Positions 1 to 5,734 of a stretch of DNA of 5,734 nucleotides are shown piece by piece. The stretch is taken from the NCBI GenBank assembly GCA_032111745.1, contig JAULUH010000235.1, positions 1-5,734 of the forward strand, in the 5' to 3' direction. Made by a program: the position numbers and the translations under genes. Positions within the stretch are counted from its first letter, which is position 1; the number at the start of each line of letters is the position of its first letter. A model generated the notes under the pieces. The model saw nothing but the letters and a program-made list of their open reading frames with translations. It ran no database searches and was not told where the DNA came from. This stretch comes from JAULUH01 sp032111745 (lineage in GTDB: Bacteria; Chloroflexota; Anaerolineae; JAAEKA01).

Positions 1-1095
1 GGCCGCGACCATGCGGTCGATGCCATAGCCCAGACGCTCCACAAAGCCCAGGTCGCTGAGCACCTGCACGATCACCTCGTTGCGGCTGAAGCGCTCATCC
101 AGGAGGTTTTCCAGGGTCACGTGGCCTGGTAGACGGCCAGGGCTGGTGACCTCCAGGCGATCGCCGTACATGAGCAGGCGGATGCCGTCCCCGCGCAGGC
201 TATAGTCCCGGTGGGCCACGGCGTTGACCAGGGCCTCACGCACCACGGCCAGGGGATACTCGGTGACCTCCTCGCGGGCGAAGCCGCGCAGGCGCATGCC
301 GCGACGTATGTTGGCCATGATGAAGGCCTCGGCGCGGCGGATCTGTTCGGGGAGGGGGCCGCGGATGTCCTCGCGCACGAACTCGTCGCCCATGGTGGAC
401 CCGGCGTAGCGCACGGCGATGATCTCGGCGGAGGGCAGGTACTGCTGGGGGTTGCGGCCGAAGAGCAGGAGGCCGGCATAGGTGGGCACGAAGTCGCCCT
501 GCTCGGTGGTCTTCAGGCAGCCGCGCGCCAACAGTGCTGTGGAGCTGGAGGTGGCGGCGAGACCGGCCAGACGCTCCAGGTAGCGGGCCACCAGGGCCTC
601 GTCCAGGTCAGTCCGAGTGGCATCCGGCACGGGCAGGGATTCGAAGCTCGTCGCGCTGCGGGCCATGAGGAGGCTGCGCAGCTCCGCGGTGGATAGGGGC
701 CGGTTGTCTTTGCCAGTGCGGGTCAGGTACTGGCCTTTGAGGCTGTAAGCGTGGGGCAGGCCGGGCGGCACGTGCACGACGCAGAGCGTGCTGCCGTCCA
801 CGGACAGGGTCTCGGGCAGAGGCAGGATGAGGGGAGGGTCGGCCATCAGCGCGGCGGCGGCGGCGCGGTCCTCAGAGCCGCGGGGCGAGATAAGGCCGGT
901 GGTCTTGCCGGCCGGCGACACCCCCAGCAGCAGGATGCCGCCATGGGCATTGGCCATAGCCACCAGGGTCTCGGCCAGGCGGCGCGGGGTGGCGGTCTCG
1001 GGCAGGAAGGCCAGGGAGGGGCCAGCGCCGGTGGCCAGCCACTGGCGCACCTGGGTGGGTGTGGGGCGATAGGCGGATTCGACAGAGGCGTCCAT
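1..1095 (-). CDS. AlbA_2 (Schlafen-like) / RecG-like GHKL ATP-binding protein, C-terminus cut by window edge
   Basis: An open frame of 365 codons runs without a stop from an ATG at 1095 to the left edge, so the C-terminus is missing. Residues about 25-145 resemble an AlbA_2 domain: a helix ending AMANAHGG (46-53), the strand ILLLGV, then a YLTRTGKDNRPLS stretch like the family's 'R.G..n.p.s'. Residues about 204-230 carry the 'pT.aGlLlFG..Pq..lP.a' block. Residues about 277-340 match the ATP-binding HATPase_c_4 region of RecG-like proteins, with EALVNAVAHRDY (287-298), DRLEVTSPGRLP (312-323) and SRNE (337-340), followed by LGYGIDRM. The missing part would normally hold a winged helix. Family members are mostly annotated as putative DNA-binding or transcriptional regulators; the exact role is unknown. 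The usual 'E...EFK' motif near the AlbA_2 start is replaced by GPSLAFLPE. The ATG has no clear Shine-Dalgarno sequence, but no other in-frame start exists between it and the upstream gene's stop. Family assignment is firm; function is not. Confidence 0.9.
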   Translation of the reverse strand, partial: MDASVESAYRPTPTQVRQWLATGAGPSLAFLPETATPRRLAETLVAMANAHGGILLLGVSPAGKTTGLISPRGSEDRAAAAALMADPPLILPLPETLSVDGSTLCVVHVPPGLPHAYSLKGQYLTRTGKDNRPLSTAELRSLLMARSATSFESLPVPDATRTDLDEALVARYLERLAGLAATSSSTALLARGCLKTTEQGDFVPTYAGLLLFGRNPQQYLPSAEIIAVRYAGSTMGDEFVREDIRGPLPEQIRRAEAFIMANIRRGMRLRGFAREEVTEYPLAVVREALVNAVAHRDYSLRGDGIRLLMYGDRLEVTSPGRLPGHVTLENLLDERFSRNEVIVQVLSDLGFVERLGYGIDRMVAA

Positions 1096-1137
1096 GGGTG
1101 TGAGATCAGAGTCTGGCTGTGAACGTGCCGTACTCGC

Positions 1138-2253
1138 TTACTGGAGCAAAACCATGTCCTCGATCAGCCAGCGGGATGTCTCGCCCACGGCCTGGGGCTT
1201 GCGCTCGACTAGGGTCCAGCGATAGGTCCGCTGGATCCCCGCGGCATCCACCAGGGAGGTGACGACCTCCATCTTGGACACGGCGTTGTTGCCCAGGCCG
1301 GCGCTGCCGGCGGTAGAGTCGTAGGTGATGCTTACCACGCGTTGCACGCCCTGGGGCGAAACAGCCCGGATGGCGTCGACCCGGTTGGGCGCGATCAGGT
1401 CGGTGCGGCCTGGGTCCAGCAGCCAGGTCAGCACCACGGCTTCGGGGTAAGTTGGCGCCTCGGGCGTGCCTCCGTGGCAGAAGACGATAGATGGCTGCGC
1501 GGTGACGCCAAAGTTGCGCGTGCCAGCCATGCGAGCGTACTGGGTGGATTTGCACAGATAGGCGCGCTCGTTGAGGCTATCCAGGACCCTGACCGTGCTC
1601 ACGGTGGTCCCAGGGGCGCGATCGCCCAGGTTGATGCCATAGGTGCCGGCGAAATGGGCCACGCCGTAGCCGTTGGGCACCCCCTGCCACCAGAAGATAG
1701 AGGCGCGGGTGAGGATGTCGCCCCGGTTGTTGCCCAACACCAGTAGCTCGTCGTAGATAGTGTCTTCGTCGTTGCGGGCCGGGTTGGTGCTGGTTTGCTC
1801 GAAGCTCAGGCTGCTCTCACCGAGGTAGCCCTGGCCCTTGCCCTGGCGCCAGTCGGGCAACAGCCGGTAGGGCACGAGGAAGGCCGACGGCTGGTAGGGC
1901 AGGGGGATGATGGTCTGGGGATCGTAGGGGGTGGTGTCCTGTTGGGCGTCGTAGATGATGCCGCCCAGGGGGCCATTGGCCCCGTCTTTCACGTTGTCGT
2001 AGTAGAAGAAGACCAGCCATTCGGTGTCGATATCGCCGTCGATGTTGATCTCGTAGAGCTGGGTTTTAGTGTCGGGAACGGTATAGACTCGCCAGGACTT
2101 TGGAATCAGGTCCTCCAGGGGCAGTGGCAGGCTGGTGGTCGGGCTGGGCCGGAGCAGGTTGCATGAGGTGGCCAGCAGGGCTACAGCCACCAGGACGACG
2201 ACCCGGGGCACGGCGCGGCGTGTGGCCTGCGCACAGGAAGGTATGATGGCCAT
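1138..2253 (-). CDS. Predicted secreted lipoprotein of unknown function
   Basis: This 371-residue protein starts at the ATG at 2253, chosen because a GGAGG lies nine bases upstream and because it gives a normal signal peptide. A longer frame from a TTG at 2292 would add 13 residues, but its nearest purine-rich stretch is only one base from the start. The N-terminus has basic residues (RR at 12-13, R17), a hydrophobic core VVVLVAVALLA (18-28) and Cys31 in LATSC, a slightly non-canonical lipobox, so the mature protein is probably lipid-anchored outside the membrane. A Pro/Ser/Thr-rich linker follows (35-46). The remainder looks beta-rich. Two acidic-to-hydrophobic motifs, INIDGDIDTEWLVFF (69-83) and NDEDTIYDELLVLGNN (161-176), resemble FG-GAP/VCBS-type calcium-binding strands. 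Cys234 and Cys259 are the only cysteines after Cys31 and could form a disulfide. The C-terminal half (about 327-371) has alternating strands ending in IEDMVLLQ. I do not recognise a family. It sits between lon and the AlbA_2 gene and is probably co-transcribed with them. Confidence 0.87.
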   Translation of the reverse strand: MAIIPSCAQATRRAVPRVVVLVAVALLATSCNLLRPSPTTSLPLPLEDLIPKSWRVYTVPDTKTQLYEINIDGDIDTEWLVFFYYDNVKDGANGPLGGIIYDAQQDTTPYDPQTIIPLPYQPSAFLVPYRLLPDWRQGKGQGYLGESSLSFEQTSTNPARNDEDTIYDELLVLGNNRGDILTRASIFWWQGVPNGYGVAHFAGTYGINLGDRAPGTTVSTVRVLDSLNERAYLCKSTQYARMAGTRNFGVTAQPSIVFCHGGTPEAPTYPEAVVLTWLLDPGRTDLIAPNRVDAIRAVSPQGVQRVVSITYDSTAGSAGLGNNAVSKMEVVTSLVDAAGIQRTYRWTLVERKPQAVGETSRWLIEDMVLLQ

Positions 2254-2262
2254 ATCTGCTTG

Positions 2263-2267
2263 CCTCC
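2263..2267 (-). promoter_or_regulatory. Shine-Dalgarno site that decides the lipoprotein start
   Basis: On the minus strand GGAGG is followed by nine bases and then ATG at 2253. This is the clearest ribosome binding site in the window and lies in the short gap after the lon stop codon. It favours the ATG at 2253 over the longer TTG-initiated frame at 2292. Confidence 0.75.
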
Positions 2268-2288
2268 ATGGAACGAAGGATGGCAACT

Positions 2289-4772
2289 TCAAACCTCGTC
2301 GCGGCTGGTGGAGTCCGGGGATTTCGGTTTGCTGGGCCTCGCCGCAACCCGGCTGGGCCTGGCGTCGGGTGGCGGGGGCAGCAGGGCATGCTCCAGCACT
2401 TCGGCCATGGTGTTGACCGCCACAATCTGCACCTCGCGGCGGATGCGGGCCGGCATCTCCACCAGGTCCTTCTGGTTCCTGGCCGGGATCACCATCATCT
2501 TGAGGCCGGCCCGGTGGGCGGCGATGGCCTTCTCCTTGAGCCCACCCACGGGTAGCACCCGGCCGCGCAGGGTGATCTCTCCGGTCATGGCCACATCACG
2601 GCGCACCGGGCGCTCGGTCAGGGCCGAGATCAGGGCCGTGGCCATAGTGATTCCGGCGCTGGGGCCATCCTTGGGGGTAGCGCCCTCGGGCAGGTGGATA
2701 TGCACATCCAGCTCATCGAAGTCAACCGGGTCAATGCCAAGCTCGGCGGCATGGGAGCGGGCATAGCTCAGGGCGGCCTGGGCCGACTCCTGCATCACCT
2801 CACCCAGCTGGCCGGTCAGGGTCAGGTTGCCCTTGCCGGGCATCAGGGTGACCTCCACCTGGACCAGGTCGCCGCCAGCCTCGGTCCAGGCCACGCCCGT
2901 AGCCACCCCGATCTCGTCCTGCTCTTCGGCCATACTTGGCACGTATTCGGGCGGCCCGAGGAACTTGGCCACCTGGGCCGGGGTAATGCGGTGGGGGGCC
3001 TGCTTGCCCTCGGCCACGCGGCGGGCCACCTTGCGGCAGATGCTGGCAATGCAGCGCTCCAGGTTGCGCAGGCCGGCCTCGTAGGTGTACTCGCGGATGA
3101 TCAGGCGCAGGGTGCCCTCGGTGAAATGCAGGCCGTGCCCGGTGAGGCCGGTCTGCTCTACCTGGCGCGGGATCAGGAAGTCCTCGGCGATGCGGAGCTT
3201 CTCCTCCTCGATATATCCCGGGAAGGAGATGACCTCCATCCGATCCAACAGGGGCTCGGGGATGGGGTCTAGCAGGTTGGCCGTGGTGATGAAGAGCACC
3301 TTGCTCAGGTCGTAGGGCACGTCAAGGTAGTGGTCGGTGAACTCGACGTTTTGCTCCGGGTCCAGCACCTCCAGCAAGGCAGAGGCGGGGTCGCCGCGAA
3401 AATCCTGGCCCAGCTTGTCGATCTCATCGATCATGAAGACGGGGTTGGCGGTGCCCGCCGCGCGCATGGTGTGGATGATACGGCCGGGGAGGGCGCCGAT
3501 ATAGGTGCGTCGATGGCCGCGGATCTCGGCCTCATCCCGCACCCCACCCAGGCTGATACGCACGAACTTGCGGCCGAGGGCCTGGGCTACTGAGCGGCCC
3601 ATGGATGTCTTGCCGGTGCCGGGAGGGCCCACCAGGCAGAGGATGGGGCTGCTCATCTTCTCCTCGGCCAGGGTGCGCACGGCGATGTGCTCCAGGATGC
3701 GGTCCTTGGCCTTGGGCACGCCATAGTGGTTCTCCGCCAGTACCCGCGCGGCGTGGGCGAGGTCCATGTTGTCCTCGGTGGTGGCGGACCAGGGCAGCTC
3801 CACCAACCAGTCCAGGTAGGCACGGGCCATGGTGAGCTCGGGCGCAAAGGGGGGCATGGCAGCCAGCCGGCGCAGCTCCTGCTCGGCCTTCTCCTGGGCT
3901 TTGGGGGGCATGGCGGCGGCCTCGATCCTGGCCTGGTAGGCCGCAACCTCGCTGGCCAGCTCATCCATCTCGCCCAGCTCGGCCTGGATGACCCTCATCT
4001 GCTCGCGCAACAGATACTCGCGCTGGGAGCGGTCTACCTCCTCCTGCACCTGGGCATGGATGCTGTCCTCCAGCTCCAGCATGCTGAGCTCCCGGGCCAG
4101 CAGCACGCTGACCCGTTGCAGCCGTTCTGCGGGATCGAGGGTCTCCAGCAGGTCCTGGCCTGTGGCGAGGTCCAGCGGGAGCATGGAGAGGATGAGGTCG
4201 GCCAGCCAGCCGGGCCGGTCGGCGTCGAGGGCAGCCACGTAGTCCTCGTCGCTGAGGTCGGGGCTGAGGTCGACGCAGCGCTCGAAGGTGGTCAATACGG
4301 CGCCCATCAGGGTCTCAAGCGGCGGTGTAAGCTCGCCCTCGTCCTCCAGGGGTGAGATGGCGGCGCTCCAATAGGAGCCGCTGTCCACCACCACGGCCAG
4401 GTGGACCCGGTGTTTGCCCTGGACGATGATGCTCAGGGTGCCGTCGGGCATGGGCAAACGGCGGACGATGCGGGCCAGGGTGCCGACGTTGTAGAAGCCC
4501 CCGGCGTCCGGAGCCTCCTCCTTGGGATCCCGCTGGGACACCAGCACTACCAGGCCATTGCCGCCCACGGCGGCGTCGACCGCGGCCAGCGAGCGCTCGC
4601 GGGCCACGATCAGCGGCGCGACCATGTGGGGAAACACGGGTGGTTCCTGCAGGGGTAGTAGAGGATGGTGAATAGCGCCGACCGGGGCCGGCCGCCGCCG
4701 GGGGTGGCGGCTACGGCCGGGGATCAGCCCGGAGGGCTCTACGGGGCGCCGGGAGGCTCGTCTGGAGGTCAT
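2289..4772 (-). CDS. lon: ATP-dependent Lon protease (LonA type, S16 family)
   Basis: This complete 827-residue protein is near the usual LonA length of about 770-830. Lon is a cytoplasmic homohexameric AAA+ protease that unfolds and degrades misfolded and regulatory proteins. The substrate-binding LON domain begins at LLPLQEPPVFP (38-48) and runs to about 230. A helical, probably coiled-coil region (about 220-310) includes REYLLREQMRVIQ, typical of Lon. The AAA+ module has Walker A GPPGTGKT (382-389), Walker B VFMIDE (445-450), sensor-1 Asn499 in FITTAN, arginine finger Arg511 in LLDRMEV and sensor-2 Arg569 in EAGLRN. The protease domain has Ser705 in KDGPSAG and Lys748 in GGLKEK, the 43-residue spacing seen between Ser679 and Lys722 of the E. 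coli enzyme, so the catalytic dyad is intact. The ATG overlaps the folC stop as ATGA and has no Shine-Dalgarno sequence, which suggests translational coupling. The next methionine (50) would cut into the LON domain. Residues 1-36 are an Arg/Pro-rich extension, and 799-827 are a Pro/Ser/Lys-rich tail. No CIRCE-like heat-shock element is visible upstream. Confidence 0.98.
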   Translation of the reverse strand: MTSRRASRRPVEPSGLIPGRSRHPRRRPAPVGAIHHPLLPLQEPPVFPHMVAPLIVARERSLAAVDAAVGGNGLVVLVSQRDPKEEAPDAGGFYNVGTLARIVRRLPMPDGTLSIIVQGKHRVHLAVVVDSGSYWSAAISPLEDEGELTPPLETLMGAVLTTFERCVDLSPDLSDEDYVAALDADRPGWLADLILSMLPLDLATGQDLLETLDPAERLQRVSVLLARELSMLELEDSIHAQVQEEVDRSQREYLLREQMRVIQAELGEMDELASEVAAYQARIEAAAMPPKAQEKAEQELRRLAAMPPFAPELTMARAYLDWLVELPWSATTEDNMDLAHAARVLAENHYGVPKAKDRILEHIAVRTLAEEKMSSPILCLVGPPGTGKTSMGRSVAQALGRKFVRISLGGVRDEAEIRGHRRTYIGALPGRIIHTMRAAGTANPVFMIDEIDKLGQDFRGDPASALLEVLDPEQNVEFTDHYLDVPYDLSKVLFITTANLLDPIPEPLLDRMEVISFPGYIEEEKLRIAEDFLIPRQVEQTGLTGHGLHFTEGTLRLIIREYTYEAGLRNLERCIASICRKVARRVAEGKQAPHRITPAQVAKFLGPPEYVPSMAEEQDEIGVATGVAWTEAGGDLVQVEVTLMPGKGNLTLTGQLGEVMQESAQAALSYARSHAAELGIDPVDFDELDVHIHLPEGATPKDGPSAGITMATALISALTERPVRRDVAMTGEITLRGRVLPVGGLKEKAIAAHRAGLKMMVIPARNQKDLVEMPARIRREVQIVAVNTMAEVLEHALLPPPPDARPSRVAARPSKPKSPDSTSRDEV
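4688..4720 (-). repeat. GC-only inverted repeat inside the start of lon (potential mRNA hairpin)
   Basis: The arms at 4688-4699 and 4706-4720 pair over 12 G-C pairs, with a three-base bulge (4712-4714) in one arm and a six-base loop (4700-4705). In the lon mRNA it lies about 52 to 84 bases after the A of the start codon and encodes part of the Arg/Pro-rich extension (codons 18-28). It may be only a by-product of GC-rich Arg and Pro codons; any regulatory role is inference. Confidence 0.4.
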
Positions 4773-5734
4773 GGGTAGGTGGCTATGGTCTCAGAGCCCT
4801 GCGATGGCTGAAGGGTTTGGGATACCTGCCAGCCCGGGTCCATGGGCTCGGCCTGGTGGGCCGGGTCGCCGGGCGCCAGGGCATCGGGATATAAGGCCAG
4901 CCAGGCCTCGCGGGCTTCGCCGGCCACGAAGAGCGAGCCTGTGACGCAGATCACGGCGGTGGGTGGGGATGCAGCCAGGGCCCAGGCCAGGGCCTGGGAG
5001 ACTGAGCTGGCCACGCGCACGGGAGGACGGGCACCGGCTGCTGCAGCGCGGCGGGCGAGGGTGGCCGGGTCGCTGGCGCGGGGGTGGCGCGAGTGGGTAA
5101 CGATCACCTGCGATCCCATAGGTACCAGCTCATGCAGGAGTGCATCGACGTCTTTGTCGTTGGAGGCGCCGAACACCAAGGTCACAGGACGTCCGGGGAA
5201 ATAGCTGGCCAGCGACGCAACCAGCAGGCGGGCGGATGCGGTGTTGTGGGCGCTATCCAGGACGACGGTAGGCCCAGCTACAGTGGGTTGCGGCAGCACC
5301 TCCAGGCGGGCGGGCCAGCGCACGTTGGCCAGGCCCTGGCGCAGGCTGGCCTCGTCGATGGGCGCACCGGCCTTTGCCAGCTCCCAGCAGGCAGCCACGG
5401 CCGTGGTGGCATTGGCCAACTGGTGTGAGCCCAGGAGCGGGGTGCGCAGGCCGGGGAGGGTACAGCCCTGTGGCCATGCGGTGGAGGCAGCGGCCGCGCA
5501 GGCGACATCGAAGAGCTGGCCGGCCAGGCTATCGGCCACGGGCTCATAGCGCCAATCCCGGCCGACCACAGCCAGGGGGGAGCCCTGGCGGGCGCAGACC
5601 TCGGCGATGGCAGCCAGGGCCTCGTCCTCTTGGAGGCCGGAGACGACGGGCACACCGGGCTTGACAATGCCGGCCTTCTCGCGAGCGATCTGGTCCAGGG
5701 TGTTGCCCAGCAGGGCAGTGTGTTCAAAGCTGAT
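4769..5734 (-). CDS. folC: Folylpolyglutamate synthase / dihydrofolate synthase, N-terminus cut by window edge
   Basis: The frame is open to the right edge, so these 321 residues are the C-terminal three quarters or so of a FolC of about 430-470 residues; the P-loop domain start is absent. FolC joins glutamate to folate (and in many bacteria to dihydropteroate) using ATP in the cytoplasm. Fragment residues 1-30 hold the hallmark LLGNTLDQIAREKAGIVKPG. GSHQLANATTAVAA (102-115) is the Mur ligase central motif, and RWPARLEVL (139-147) is the FolC 'WPgRlE' block. DSAHN (160-164) starts the C-terminal ligase domain; its Asp160 and His163 align with the conserved DGAHN pair, with Ser in place of Gly. 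FGASNDKDVD (188-197) and VTGSLFVAGEAREAW (265-279) complete the family pattern. About 35 further residues, rich in Pro, Gln and Ser, end at a TGA that overlaps the lon ATG by four bases. A GTG at 5653 is in frame but is not the start, because conserved FolC sequence continues upstream of it. Whether the enzyme is mono- or bifunctional cannot be told. Confidence 0.96.
   Translation of the reverse strand: MSFEHTALLGNTLDQIAREKAGIVKPGVPVVSGLQEDEALAAIAEVCARQGSPLAVVGRDWRYEPVADSLAGQLFDVACAAAASTAWPQGCTLPGLRTPLLGSHQLANATTAVAACWELAKAGAPIDEASLRQGLANVRWPARLEVLPQPTVAGPTVVLDSAHNTASARLLVASLASYFPGRPVTLVFGASNDKDVDALLHELVPMGSQVIVTHSRHPRASDPATLARRAAAAGARPPVRVASSVSQALAWALAASPPTAVICVTGSLFVAGEAREAWLALYPDALAPGDPAHQAEPMDPGWQVSQTLQPSQGSETIATYP

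Noticed and set aside
117..479. A 120-codon open frame on the minus strand
   Set aside because: It is an out-of-frame reading of the AlbA_2/GHKL gene, with Pro/Ser/Ala-rich low complexity.
211..696. A 161-codon open frame on the plus strand
   Set aside because: It is antisense to the AlbA_2/GHKL gene, which has recognisable motifs across this span. The translated product is Gly/Ala/His-rich with no domain.
1..1095. The AlbA_2 protein as part of an anti-phage or Schlafen-type defence system
   Set aside because: No partner nuclease, toxin, helicase or mobile element is visible, and the neighbours are housekeeping genes. The domain is also common in ordinary regulators.
1096..1137. A possible terminator or promoter between the lipoprotein and AlbA_2 genes
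   Set aside because: The 42-base gap shows no inverted repeat with a T-run and no convincing -10/-35 pair.
1106..1555. A 149-codon open frame on the minus strand
   Set aside because: It is a frame-shifted reading of the lipoprotein gene, rich in Arg, Pro and Gly, with no domain. The lipoprotein frame is longer and has a signal peptide and ribosome binding site.
3687..4355. A 222-codon open frame on the plus strand
   Set aside because: It lies wholly opposite lon, whose reading frame carries conserved Lon sequence here. The product is a low-complexity Gly/Leu/Gln/His-rich shadow typical of GC-rich genes.

Overview
The window is a GC-rich (by eye roughly 65% G+C), densely packed bacterial segment. 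All four genes I can support are on the minus strand and read from the right edge to the left. In transcription order they are the C-terminal part of a folate-type Mur ligase (folC, 5' end beyond the right edge), a complete ATP-dependent Lon protease (lon), a complete predicted lipoprotein of unknown function, and the N-terminal 365 residues of an AlbA_2 (Schlafen-like)/RecG-like GHKL ATP-binding protein that runs off the left edge. The lineage cannot be fixed from the sequence alone. The GC bias, the unusual FolC motif variant and this housekeeping gene mixture would suit a Chloroflexota (Anaerolineae/Caldilineae-like) genome, but this is an inference with modest confidence.

Layout: folC and lon overlap by four bases (ATGA). 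lon and the lipoprotein gene are separated by 35 bases if the well-supported ATG start is used; a longer TTG start that overlaps the lon stop is less likely. The lipoprotein gene and the AlbA_2 gene are 42 bases apart. No gap is large enough for an obvious promoter plus terminator, and I see no terminator hairpin with a T-run, so the simplest reading is one co-transcribed unit that continues beyond both edges. There is no gene-free stretch of 300 bases or more.

How the genes may work together: the products do not form a recognisable pathway. FolC makes or extends folate, Lon degrades damaged and regulatory proteins in the cytoplasm, the lipoprotein would be anchored outside the cytoplasmic membrane, and the AlbA_2 protein is probably a cytoplasmic DNA/RNA-associated regulator. 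The arrangement looks like a compact housekeeping operon. I found no tRNA, rRNA, CRISPR array, insertion sequence, attachment site or clear defence system. The most worthwhile points are the unclassified lipoprotein with two FG-GAP-like acidic motifs, the altered AlbA_2 signature, and the basic Lon N-terminal extension with a strong potential hairpin in its coding mRNA.
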